A stretch of DNA of 9,879 nt, from contig VAWV01000165.1 of assembly GCA_005883295.1 (NCBI GenBank), positions 482 through 10,360 on the forward strand, given 5' to 3'. A program made the translations under genes and the position numbers. The notes beneath the pieces are model-generated. The model was given only the letters and a program-made list of their open reading frames with translations. It searched no databases and was not told the origin of the DNA. Shown here one piece after another: positions 1 through 6,754 of the stretch (position 1 is the first letter of the stretch; every line of letters starts with the position of its first letter). The stretch is from Actinomycetota bacterium (lineage in GTDB: Bacteria; Actinomycetota; Thermoleophilia; Solirubrobacterales; Thermoleophilaceae).

Positions 1-954
1 GGCCACGTCCTGGCGCGCCGCGGTCCCCAGCTGCTCCCGCAGCTGCGGGTTTCCGGCGAGCGCACGGAGCCGCGCGGCCAGGGCGGCGGCGTCGCCCGCG
101 GGCACCACGAGGCCGTTGCGGCCGTCGCGGACGAGCCCACCGGCCACCGCGCCCACGGCGTCGCTTGCTATCGGGGGCGTTCCCTGATGCATCGCCTCGT
201 TGATCACGAAGCCCCACGGCTCGGTGAAAGTTGCGGTTCGGATCGAGGGCAGCACCAGCGTGTCGGCCGCCGCGTACAGGCCCCGAAGCTCCTGCGGGCC
301 GAGCGAGCCCAGGCGGACCACGCCGGGCGCGGACGGACCGCGACCGTCCCCCGCCAGCGCGAGCGTCCCGGTGATCTCGCTCTGCCGCCAGGCCTCCAGG
401 AGGACCTCGATTCCCTTCTCGCGGGCGAGCCGGCCGGCGAACAGCGCGAGGAACCCATCCTCGTGGACACCGATGCGCGTGCGCCACGCCCGCGCCTCGT
501 CGGGGCTGGCCGGCGCGGCGAGCTCCGGCGCGCACGCCTGAGGTGCGATGAAGACCGCGCCGCGCATGCCCCGGTGCCGCTCCACGTAGCGCGAGACATG
601 CGGCCCGTAGGTGACGACCGCGTCGGCGCCGCGATAGATGCGCCGCATGAGGGGGTAAGAGAGCACGTGCGCGGGCGTGCGGGGGTGTGCCCAGAGCGAC
701 GCCCAGAGGATGAAGGGGATGCGCGCGCGGCGGGCGGCCAGGTATGCGGCTGGAAGGGCCACCCGGCCGCCCAGGCCGCAGATCACGGCACGGTGGCGCC
801 CGGACGCCACAAGGCGCGCCGCGCCAGTCTGGGTCGGGTTCCCGGTGCGCCACGCCAGGACCTCGAGCGCCTCGGCCTCGGCGAGCAGGCGGAACGGCTC
901 GAGGCGGTACGCCGGCACCTCGCCCGTGACCAGCGCCACGGGGTGCTCGCTCAT
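1..954 (-). CDS. GT4-family glycosyltransferase, C-terminus cut by left edge
   Basis: Translating the minus strand from the ATG at 954-952 gives 318 residues with no stop before base 1, so the C-terminal end is missing. The GT-B C-terminal domain is clear. The sugar-nucleotide-binding strand FAGRLAREKG lies at residues 172-181, and the E-x7-E signature falls at E245 and E253 inside EPWGFVINEAM. A loop after it (about 264-288) carries the DAVGA..GGLVRDGRNG..VP stretch common in this family. The N-terminal acceptor domain is short and poorly conserved. By family it should move a sugar from an activated donor to a growing glycan or lipid acceptor on the cytoplasmic side, retaining the anomeric configuration; donor and acceptor cannot be read. 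Its ATG overlaps the TGA of the gene upstream by 4 bases. A GAGG sits 10 bases before the start, so translational coupling is likely. It is the last visible gene of the left minus-strand block. Confidence 0.9.
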   Translation of the reverse strand, partial: MSEHPVALVTGEVPAYRLEPFRLLAEAEALEVLAWRTGNPTQTGAARLVASGRHRAVICGLGGRVALPAAYLAARRARIPFILWASLWAHPRTPAHVLSYPLMRRIYRGADAVVTYGPHVSRYVERHRGMRGAVFIAPQACAPELAAPASPDEARAWRTRIGVHEDGFLALFAGRLAREKGIEVLLEAWRQSEITGTLALAGDGRGPSAPGVVRLGSLGPQELRGLYAAADTLVLPSIRTATFTEPWGFVINEAMHQGTPPIASDAVGAVAGGLVRDGRNGLVVPAGDAAALAARLRALAGNPQLREQLGTAARQDVA

Positions 955-2159
955 CGCGACAGCGCCTCGCGGTAGGCGTCGACCGTGGCGCGCCCGCACG
1001 CCTCGATCCCGAACCGCTCGGCGGCGGTCCGGCGGGCCGCGGCCGCGAGCTCCTCCCACCGCGCACCATCGCCGAGCAGCGACGCGATCGTGTCCGCGAG
1101 CGCGCTGGGGTCGCGAGCGGACACGAGCAGCATGCCCGGCCCGGCCGCGGCGATCTCCTCCGGCCCGCCCTCGCCCGCGCTGCCGATCGCCGGCACCCCG
1201 CACGCCATCGCCTCCACGTAGGCCACGCCGAAGGCCTCGTCCACGCTCGGCATGGTCATCAGGTGACACCGGGCAAGCTCGTCGACGGCCTCCGCCGGTT
1301 CGAGCTGACCCGGCCACTCCACGCGATCCGCCACCCCCAGCTCGCGCGCCCGCTCGCGCAGCGCCGGCAGCTCCGGCCCGTCCCCGATCACCACCCAGCG
1401 GAGCCCCGGTATCCGCTCCGCGAGCAGGCCGATCGCCTCGAGCACGTCCGCGTGCCGCTTGCGCGGGATGACGTGCCCCAGCGTCGCGATCGCCGCCCAC
1501 GGGCGCCGGGCCGGCGCGGGCTCCGGCGCCGGGGTGCCCGGCGGGTACACGACGCGCATCGCATCGCTCGACCCGGCCAGCGCAGCCGCGGCTTCGAGAG
1601 TCGCGCGGCTGTTGCACATCACGACCGCGCTCCCTCGCAGGACGCCCGCGATCGTGTCCCGAGCGTCCCCGGACGAGAGCGTGGGCGCCAGCAGGTCGCC
1701 GCCGTGCACCGATAGCACCAGCGGCACGCCTGCCCTCCGTGTCCACGGCAGCGCGGCCGCCCCGGCGAGGTGCGCGTAATGCGCGTGCACGACGTCGAAC
1801 GGCCACTCTCCGTGCAATCGGCCGAGCGCGCGCGCGAGCGGCCTGCCCGCCCACCGGTGCCACCGTGCGTACGCGCGGTCCCGCTGCGGCGAGACGAAGC
1901 GCACGTACCGGACCTCCATGCCGTCGCGCACCTCGCGCCCCGGCTGGCGCAGGAAACCGCGAAGCTCGCGAGCCAGAGGGCCCACGCGCGCCCGAGCGGC
2001 ACCGCGCACGGCGGCCGTGCTCGGGAGCGGGCGCTCCAGCGCGAGCACCCTCACCTCGGCGCCCGCGTCGCGTGCGGCGAGCGCCTGGCGGTGCGCCCAC
2101 ACCCCAAGCACCGGATCGCGCCGGCGCGGGTAGTACTCCGCGACCACGCAGACCCTCAT
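951..2159 (-). CDS. GT4-family glycosyltransferase
   Basis: This 402-residue protein has the full two-domain GT-B layout. An N-terminal Rossmann strand (MRVCVVAEYYPRR) is followed by an 'exclude the ends' style G-V-W-x-H-R-Q helix, then VVHAHYAH (123-130) and SVHGGD (150-155), typical of GT4 acceptor domains. The donor domain shows LGHVIPRKRH (227-236), VVIGDGPE (256-263) and the E-x7-E pair at E308 and E316 within DEAFGVAYVEAMACGVP. It should be a retaining glycosyltransferase at the cytoplasmic face of the membrane; the sugar is unknown. The start is the ATG at 2159-2157, which overlaps the stop of the upstream gene by 4 bases (ATGA). No Shine-Dalgarno sequence stands out before it, suggesting termination-reinitiation. 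The length is normal for the family. A closer role (mannosyl-, glucosyl- or other transferase) cannot be assigned from sequence alone. Confidence 0.93.
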   Translation of the reverse strand: MRVCVVAEYYPRRRDPVLGVWAHRQALAARDAGAEVRVLALERPLPSTAAVRGAARARVGPLARELRGFLRQPGREVRDGMEVRYVRFVSPQRDRAYARWHRWAGRPLARALGRLHGEWPFDVVHAHYAHLAGAAALPWTRRAGVPLVLSVHGGDLLAPTLSSGDARDTIAGVLRGSAVVMCNSRATLEAAAALAGSSDAMRVVYPPGTPAPEPAPARRPWAAIATLGHVIPRKRHADVLEAIGLLAERIPGLRWVVIGDGPELPALRERARELGVADRVEWPGQLEPAEAVDELARCHLMTMPSVDEAFGVAYVEAMACGVPAIGSAGEGGPEEIAAAGPGMLLVSARDPSALADTIASLLGDGARWEELAAAARRTAAERFGIEACGRATVDAYREALSR

Positions 2160-3004
2160 GGGAGACGGTGGACGCGCAGGGTCTGGGAGACGCGCATGCT
2201 GTCCACGAACGCGTGGTCGGCGAGGAACCAGCGCGCCTCCTCGATGGCGTCGTCGGAGGAGTAGGCGGCGGCGACCGCCGCGTGCTCGTGCCGGACGGGG
2301 AGGGCGTCGATCACCCCCAGCCGCCAGCCGCGCTCAGCCGCGATCGCGGCCCAGTGCAGGTCGAGGCCCCACCCGAACCGGAGCGCGGGAAACGGCGCGA
2401 GCTCGCCCCAGGCATCCCGCCGGAAGCACGTGACGGGACCGATCTCCACGAACCGCGTCTCGCGCGCCATCGATCCACCGCGGCGCCGTGTGACCGGCCA
2501 CGCGGCGTGGCTCGCCCGGGTCTGGGCGGGCTGGGCCATCGTCAGGTCCAGGTGCTCGCAGACGGCCAGGAAGCGGTCGAGGAAGCCCTCCGGCAGAGCC
2601 ACGTCGTCGTCCACGACCACGATCCAGTGGGCGCCGCCCCCGCCGGCTGCGTCGGCCACGGTGTTGAGGTTCGCGAACTTGCCGCGGGCGAGCCCGGCCG
2701 CCACGGTTTCGTCCGCCAGCGCCGGATCCGGGTTGCCCATCGCGCCGAGGGCGGTGCGGAGCGAGTGGCGGGTACGACGGAGCTCGCCCAGAGCGCGGCG
2801 GAGCGCGTCCGTGTCAGGCCGGTAGATCGACAGCACCAGCACGTCGCGCGACGGCATTCCGTCGGCGAGCTCGTCGAGCCGCGCCCCGGCTCGCGCGAAC
2901 GCCAGCCAGGCGTCGAGAACCACGTCCTCCACGCGCGAGAACGGGCCGCCCCCGCGACCTTGCTTTCCCGAGAGGAAGGCCTCCCGGGCAGGCGGTCCGG
3001 TCAC
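2156..3004 (-). CDS. GT-A-type glycosyltransferase-like protein resembling DUF707
   Basis: The gene is 282 residues from a GTG at 3004-3002 that overlaps the TGA of the upstream gene by 4 bases. The same frame stays open further upstream (to 3919), but that part is low-complexity shadow of the neighbouring gene. The protein has a GT-A-like core: IVVVDDDVALPEGF at 128-141 with D132-D133-D134 as the probable metal/nucleotide-binding triad. It is followed by TMAQPAQ (155-161), FVEIGPV..FRR.AW (185-199) and FGWGLDLHW (210-218), ending in GVIDALPVRH with H239. This order (DDD, QPA, VEI..PV, GWGLD, GV.DA...H) resembles the DUF707 family, which is itself a glycosyltransferase-like group; this was recognised by eye, not by search. 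Substrate unknown. The roughly 60 N-terminal residues match nothing I know. It sits between two certain glycosyltransferases, which supports a role in the same glycan. Its N-terminus depends on the GTG choice. Confidence 0.85.
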   Translation of the reverse strand: MTGPPAREAFLSGKQGRGGGPFSRVEDVVLDAWLAFARAGARLDELADGMPSRDVLVLSIYRPDTDALRRALGELRRTRHSLRTALGAMGNPDPALADETVAAGLARGKFANLNTVADAAGGGGAHWIVVVDDDVALPEGFLDRFLAVCEHLDLTMAQPAQTRASHAAWPVTRRRGGSMARETRFVEIGPVTCFRRDAWGELAPFPALRFGWGLDLHWAAIAAERGWRLGVIDALPVRHEHAAVAAAYSSDDAIEEARWFLADHAFVDSMRVSQTLRVHRLP

Positions 3005-3849
3005 CGGAGCGCGCTCGGCCGAACCGCCTCCGCCAGCCGGCCCGCCGAGTGGGCGCACATCACCAGCCCCTGCGGGCACGCGCGTCTCACCGTGTGCCAC
3101 CCGCAGCCAGCCAGCACGCGCAGCTCGCCGCCGAGCCCGGGCGCGCGCTCGCGCAGGGAGTCGTACGCGCGCATGTTGCGCCCCCGCCGGTAGGCGCCGC
3201 GCATCAGCGAGCGCAGGCGCGCGTCGTCGCCGGCACGCCGGTGGTCCAGGCCGGCCTGGGCGAGGTAGACCACGCGTCCTCCGTCCGCCCTGAGGCGGCG
3301 CAGCCACTCCTCCTCGTCGCCGCCGGTGGAGAAGCGCTCGTCGAATGGCCCGATGCGCTCGAACACAGCGCGCCGCAGAGCCATGTTCGCGCTCCACACG
3401 AGATCCACCTCGCGGTCCTGGTCGCCAAGGTCGAGCGACGTGATCGGGGCGTCCTCGCGCCCGCAGGCGCGCGGCGCGGGTCCCTCCAGGCGCGCCCTGA
3501 TGGGGCCGCCGAAGGCGTCGGCCTCCGGGTGGCGGGCGGCGCCCTCGACCACCGCGTGAAGCCAGCCCGGCGGGGCCTCCACGTCGTCGTCGACCAGCGC
3601 GATCAGCTCCGCCTCCGCGGCCGCGATCCCCGCGTTGCGCGCGGTGTTCGGGCCGCGACCGCCGGGCCGCAGGAGCCGCGCGCCAGTGCGCTCCGCCACG
3701 GCGGAGGCGGCCCCGTCGGTCCCGTCGTCCACCACGATCACCTCGTAGGGATCGGGCAGCTCCTGGCGCTGGAGCGACCGCAGCGTGACGTCGAGATAGG
3801 CGGCGCGATCGCGCGTCGGAACGACAACCGATACGACCGGTCTCTGCAC
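3001..3849 (-). CDS. Family 2 (GT-A) glycosyltransferase
   Basis: The 282-residue product begins with the classic GT2 start VVSVVVPTRDR (5-14), followed by YEVIVVDDGTDG (35-46), RGPNTARNAGI (65-75) and the metal-binding LVDDDVEAPPGW at 85-96 (D87 and D89). Later come the acceptor-side motif SANMALRRAVFERIGPFDERF (153-173) and GGDEEEW (176-182), whose acidic pair supplies the usual ED-type catalytic base region. The tail after about residue 215 is Arg-rich, with no clear membrane helix. It should be an inverting transferase using a nucleotide sugar in the cytoplasm. The start is GTG at 3849-3847: an in-frame TAA at 3861-3859 lies just upstream and no other start precedes the first beta strand, so the N-terminus is well bounded. 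It is the first gene of the left minus-strand block and is divergent from the plus-strand genes, with only about 24 bases between starts. The stop overlaps the next gene by GTGA. Confidence 0.94.
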   Translation of the reverse strand: MQRPVVSVVVPTRDRAAYLDVTLRSLQRQELPDPYEVIVVDDGTDGAASAVAERTGARLLRPGGRGPNTARNAGIAAAEAELIALVDDDVEAPPGWLHAVVEGAARHPEADAFGGPIRARLEGPAPRACGREDAPITSLDLGDQDREVDLVWSANMALRRAVFERIGPFDERFSTGGDEEEWLRRLRADGGRVVYLAQAGLDHRRAGDDARLRSLMRGAYRRGRNMRAYDSLRERAPGLGGELRVLAGCGWHTVRRACPQGLVMCAHSAGRLAEAVRPSALR

Positions 3850-3873
3850 GCCCGCAGGTTACCCTCAGCCACC
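3850..3873. promoter_or_regulatory. Very short divergent start region
   Basis: This is the whole gap between the GTG start of the minus-strand GT2 gene and the likely TTG start of the plus-strand GT4 gene. It must lie at or near two outward promoters, but 24 bases cannot hold two sets of -35/-10 boxes, so promoter elements would have to lie inside the opposing coding regions or the genes may be read from farther away. I see no convincing -10 or -35 pair on either strand; only weak AT-richer spots (GGTTACCCT) occur. This is placed by gene layout, not by motif. Confidence 0.35.
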
Positions 3874-4914
3874 TTGAGCGGAGGAGCGGACATCGCGCTC
3901 GTCTCGCTGGGCACGACACCGGGCCTCGAGCGCTCGGACGAGGCCTTTGCGGCGCTTGTGCGGCGCGCCGGCGCCAGCTGTCAGGTGGTCCCGGTGCGGA
4001 TCGGTTGGGCCGGTCAGCTCCGACGGCACCTGGCGGTCACCGACCTGGTGGAGGCGCTCGCGTCGCGCCGGTCGGCCCGCGCTGTCGACGCGCGGGCGGT
4101 CGTGTACTCCACGATCACGGCGGCCCTCCTCCAGCGGCCGGCGGTGCCGTACGGGATCCGCTTCGATGCCATCGCCGCGCTCAATCGCCCGGGAACGGGT
4201 GGGCTCTGGCAGCGGCGGCGCGAGCGGGCGGTTCTGGACCGAGCGGCGATCCTCATGCCGGTCAGCCACGGCGCGGCCGTTGCGGTCGACGGCGCACGGC
4301 CGCCCGTCGCCCGCGTCCCCATCCCGGTCGAGCAGATCGACGGCGCCTCCTACCGCGACGTGGACGCCGTCGCCTACGCCGGCTACCCGAGGAAGCGCGG
4401 GCTCGACGTCCTCTGCCGCGCGTGGACTGCCGCAGCGCCCACGGGCGCGCGCCTGGTCGTGGGGGGGGTCGATCGCGTCAGGGCGATCGCCTGGCTGCGG
4501 CGCGTGGGCAGGGCGGCACCCGACGATGTCGAGTGGGCGGGTGCGCTGCCCCGTGAGCGCTGGCTCGACCTCGTGCGCCGGGCGCGGCTCTTCCTGAACG
4601 CCTCGCGCTGGGAGGACTTCGGGGTCGCTCCGATGGAGGCGCTGGCCGCGGGCACGCCGGTCGTGACGGTCCCCACGCCGGGCTCCTTCGAGGCGCTCCC
4701 GCTGGCGCGTGAGCTGGCGCCGGACCTGGTGGCCGAGGACGGGTCGGCCGAGGCGCTTGCTGCCGCAATCCGCGCCGGGTTCGCGCTCGAGGACCAGCGC
4801 CGGCGCGACTACCGCGAGCGCGCGCTCGAGCTGCTCCGGCCCTACAGGGAGGAGGCGGTGGGTCGGGTCGTCGCGGAGCAGGTCCTGCCGGCGCTCGGGA
4901 TCGAGGCGCGGTGA
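3874..4914 (+). CDS. GT4-family glycosyltransferase with uncertain start
   Basis: From the TTG at 3874 the product is 346 residues. The recognisable part starts at IALVSLGTTPGL (7-18), a first GT-B beta strand. The donor domain has VAYAGYPRKRGLDVLCRAW (167-184), LVVGGVDR (194-201), VEWAGALPRERW (219-230) and the E-x7-E pair at E247 and E255 in WEDFGVAPMEALAAGTP. Family knowledge predicts a retaining transferase building the local glycan; sugar and acceptor are unknown. The frame is open far upstream (to 3049) but that part is antisense shadow of the GT2 gene. No ATG or GTG lies near the true N-terminus. TTG at 3874 is the best conventional start but lacks a Shine-Dalgarno sequence. GGAGGAG (3880-3886) is ideally placed for an in-frame ATC at 3892, which would remove six residues. 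The gene also contains a G8 tract at 4461-4468. Its stop overlaps the next start as GTGA. Confidence 0.88.
   Translation: MSGGADIALVSLGTTPGLERSDEAFAALVRRAGASCQVVPVRIGWAGQLRRHLAVTDLVEALASRRSARAVDARAVVYSTITAALLQRPAVPYGIRFDAIAALNRPGTGGLWQRRRERAVLDRAAILMPVSHGAAVAVDGARPPVARVPIPVEQIDGASYRDVDAVAYAGYPRKRGLDVLCRAWTAAAPTGARLVVGGVDRVRAIAWLRRVGRAAPDDVEWAGALPRERWLDLVRRARLFLNASRWEDFGVAPMEALAAGTPVVTVPTPGSFEALPLARELAPDLVAEDGSAEALAAAIRAGFALEDQRRRDYRERALELLRPYREEAVGRVVAEQVLPALGIEAR
3880..3886 (+). promoter_or_regulatory. Shine-Dalgarno-like GGAGGAG near the start of the plus-strand GT4 gene
   Basis: GGAGGAG is a near-perfect anti-16S match, yet it lies six bases after the TTG at 3874-3876, that is, inside the reading frame if TTG is used. 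Five bases after it comes the in-frame codon ATC (3892-3894), exactly where the first beta strand begins. No ATG, GTG or TTG lies at a usable distance downstream in this frame. It is either a chance Ser-Gly-Gly-Ala coding string or the real ribosome site with a non-standard start codon. Confidence 0.35.
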
Positions 4915-6053
4915 GCGAGCCGCGCGTGCTCGTGGTGCACAACCGCTACCGCCTCGCGGGTGGCGAGGAGCGGGCCGTGGAGCTGCAGCTCGCGGCCCTG
5001 CGCGCAGCTCGGGTAACCCACGCGTCCCTCCAGCGCGACTCCGGCGAGGCCACCCGCTTTCGCGCCGCGAGCGCGCTCCTGCGCGGAGGCGACCGGCCGG
5101 ACGACGTAACGGCCGCGGCCCGGGAGCTCCGGGCCACCGTGGTCCACGTCCACAACATGAACCCGCTGTTCGGGCCGCGCGCGCTCGAGGCCGCGCGGGC
5201 CAGCGGCGCCGGCGTGGTCCTGCACCTGCACAACTTCCGCCTCTTCTGCTCGATCGCCGTCGCCTTCCGCGACGGCGATACCTGCTTCCGGTGCCGTCGC
5301 CGGTTCACGCTGCCTGGCCTCGCCTTCAACTGCCGCGGCTCGCTGCCGGAGTCCGCCGCGTACACGGCAGGGCTCGCGCTCCACCAGCCGGCCGTGATGC
5401 GGGCAGTGGACCGCTTCGTCACTCCGAGCCGGTTCGCCGCCGAGCAGCTCGTTCGCCTCGGGGTCCCGGGCGAGCGGCTCGACGTGATCCCCAACTACGT
5501 GCCGGACGGGACGCCGTCGGATCCGGGGACGGGGACCTACGCGCTGTTCGCCGGCCGCCTTTCGACCGAGAAGGGGCCCGCCATCGCGATCGAGGCCGCG
5601 GCCCGGTCCGGGGTCCCGCTCCGGGTCGCGGGTGACGGCCCGCTCCGCGGCGAGCTGCGCGCCCTGGCCACCCGCACGGGCGCCCCAGTGGAGCTGCTGG
5701 GCCGGGTCTCGAGCGGCGACGCCGCCGATCTGATCGCCAGTGCCGCGATGGTCGTGGTTCCGTCTGTGGGTCCGGACGTGATGCCCTTCGCCGCGCTCGA
5801 GGCCATGGCCGCGGGCGTCCCCGTGGTGGCCTCGCTGACGGGCTCCCTACCCGAGATCCTCGGCGAGGACCGCTGCGTGCCGCGCCGCGACCCGGACGCG
5901 CTGGCCGCTGCCATGACCCGCCTGTGGGGCGATCCGGCCCTTCGCCGCGCGGAGGGCGATGCGCTCCGCGCGCTCTCTCGCCGGCGCCACTCGGCCGAGC
6001 GCTACACCAGGGATCTGCTGGCGCTCTACGGGCGGGTGCAGACGCAGGCGTAG
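4911..6053 (+). CDS. GT4-family glycosyltransferase with Cys-rich insert
   Basis: The 380-residue product starts at the GTG at 4911-4913, which overlaps the stop of the preceding gene by 4 bases; GAGG at 4903-4906 is a short-spaced ribosome site. The N-terminal domain shows VLVVHNRYRLAGGEE (6-20), VVHVHNMNPLFGP (77-89) and LHLHNFRLFCS (104-114). An insert follows with C113, C125, C128 and C141 (C..CxxC..C) and then CRGS; this Cys arrangement recurs in a known GT4 subgroup and could bind a metal. The donor domain has ALFAGRLSTEKG (211-222), RVAGDGPLR (238-246) and DVMPFAALEAMAAGVPVVAS (289-308). The usual first Glu of E-x7-E is here Asp (D289, with E297). It should be a retaining glycosyltransferase acting with its upstream partner on the same glycan. 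Its 3' end overlaps the convergent methyltransferase gene by 28 bases. Confidence 0.93.
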   Translation: MSEPRVLVVHNRYRLAGGEERAVELQLAALRAARVTHASLQRDSGEATRFRAASALLRGGDRPDDVTAAARELRATVVHVHNMNPLFGPRALEAARASGAGVVLHLHNFRLFCSIAVAFRDGDTCFRCRRRFTLPGLAFNCRGSLPESAAYTAGLALHQPAVMRAVDRFVTPSRFAAEQLVRLGVPGERLDVIPNYVPDGTPSDPGTGTYALFAGRLSTEKGPAIAIEAAARSGVPLRVAGDGPLRGELRALATRTGAPVELLGRVSSGDAADLIASAAMVVVPSVGPDVMPFAALEAMAAGVPVVASLTGSLPEILGEDRCVPRRDPDALAAAMTRLWGDPALRRAEGDALRALSRRRHSAERYTRDLLALYGRVQTQA

Positions 6054-6754
6054 TGGAGGGTGAACAGCCGTGCCGCGAGGGCGGGGGAGGCCGCGAACAC
6101 GCCGCGCCTCACCGCCGACCTGACCCTCGCGGCCACCCGTGCGCCCGGCGTCTCGGCGAAGAAGAGGTGAACCGCCGCCGGCAGCGGGTCCATCAGGTCC
6201 GCGCCCAGCCGCAGCCCGGCCGTGTCCACCATCCGCCTGACCGCCGCGCGCCCGAACGTGTGCATGTGGCCGGCGTTTTCCGACAGCGCCTGCCGCGACC
6301 TCCGCCGGCCCGAGAGGCTGCGCTCGAGCGGGACCTCCACGATGATCGTCGGCGCGGTGCGCGCGGCCTCGCGCAGGAGCGCCACCGGGTCGGCCACGTG
6401 CTCGAGCACGTGCGAGAGGACGGCCACGTCGAACGCGTCGTCGGCCACCGGCACGCGCTGGCCGTCGAACACGTCCACCGATCGCAATCCGCGCCGGCGC
6501 GCCGCGCGCACGGCCTCCTCCGATACGTCGAAGCCGTGGAGCGATCTAGCCGCGTCCCGGCGCCCGAGCTCCGCGAGCAGAGCACCGTCCCCGCACCCGA
6601 TCTCCACCAGCTGATCGGGGCGCACCCGAAGCAGCCGCTCCACATGGTCGGCCTTGCCCGCGGCGCCGAGCTCGCGCCACCGCGCGCCACGCTCGCCCGC
6701 GGAGCGGTACGCGGCGTCGTAGAAGTCGGCGGCGGCGCTCGGCTCGCCGCTCAC
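6026..6754 (-). CDS. SAM-dependent class I methyltransferase
   Basis: The 242-residue protein has a Rossmann methyltransferase core. Motif I is LVEIGCGDGALLAELG (49-64), the acidic post-I residue is in LHGFDVSEEAV (72-82), and motif IV/post-IV is DAFDVAVLSHVLEHVADP (106-123), as in the methyltransf_11/23 families. A His pair in AGHMHTF (161-167) and a basic C-terminal tail follow. It would transfer a methyl group from S-adenosylmethionine, and by context a sugar hydroxyl, a sugar carboxylate or a lipid-linked intermediate is likely; the substrate cannot be read. The start is GTG at 6754-6752, overlapping the epimerase stop by 4 bases (GTGA). The frame stays open far upstream to 9223 but that part is shadow. 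No clear ribosome site precedes it, suggesting coupling to the epimerase. The TAG stop at 6028-6026 lies inside the convergent GT4 gene. It is the last gene of the right minus-strand block. Confidence 0.92.
   Translation of the reverse strand: MSGEPSAAADFYDAAYRSAGERGARWRELGAAGKADHVERLLRVRPDQLVEIGCGDGALLAELGRRDAARSLHGFDVSEEAVRAARRRGLRSVDVFDGQRVPVADDAFDVAVLSHVLEHVADPVALLREAARTAPTIIVEVPLERSLSGRRRSRQALSENAGHMHTFGRAAVRRMVDTAGLRLGADLMDPLPAAVHLFFAETPGARVAARVRSAVRRGVFAASPALAARLFTLHYACVCTRP

Noticed and set aside
187..975. Plus-strand open frame of 262 codons near the left edge.
   Set aside because: It is antisense to a clear GT4 gene on the minus strand with an intact E-x7-E signature; its own composition is featureless.
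1739..3193. Plus-strand open frame of 484 codons.
   Set aside because: It crosses three real minus-strand genes and is dominated by Arg, Pro and Ala with no domain.
3049..3873. Long plus-strand extension upstream of the first plus-strand GT4.
   Set aside because: It is antisense to the GT2 coding region and has no recognisable motif; GT-B homology starts only after about 3890.
3005..3919. N-terminal extension of the DUF707-like protein over the GT2 gene.
   Set aside because: The extension is low-complexity shadow of the GT2 gene; the GTG at 3004 forms the same GTGA overlap seen at other junctions.
6020..6120. Bidirectional terminator at the convergent junction.
   Set aside because: I found no strong hairpin followed by a T-run on either strand around the overlapping stops.
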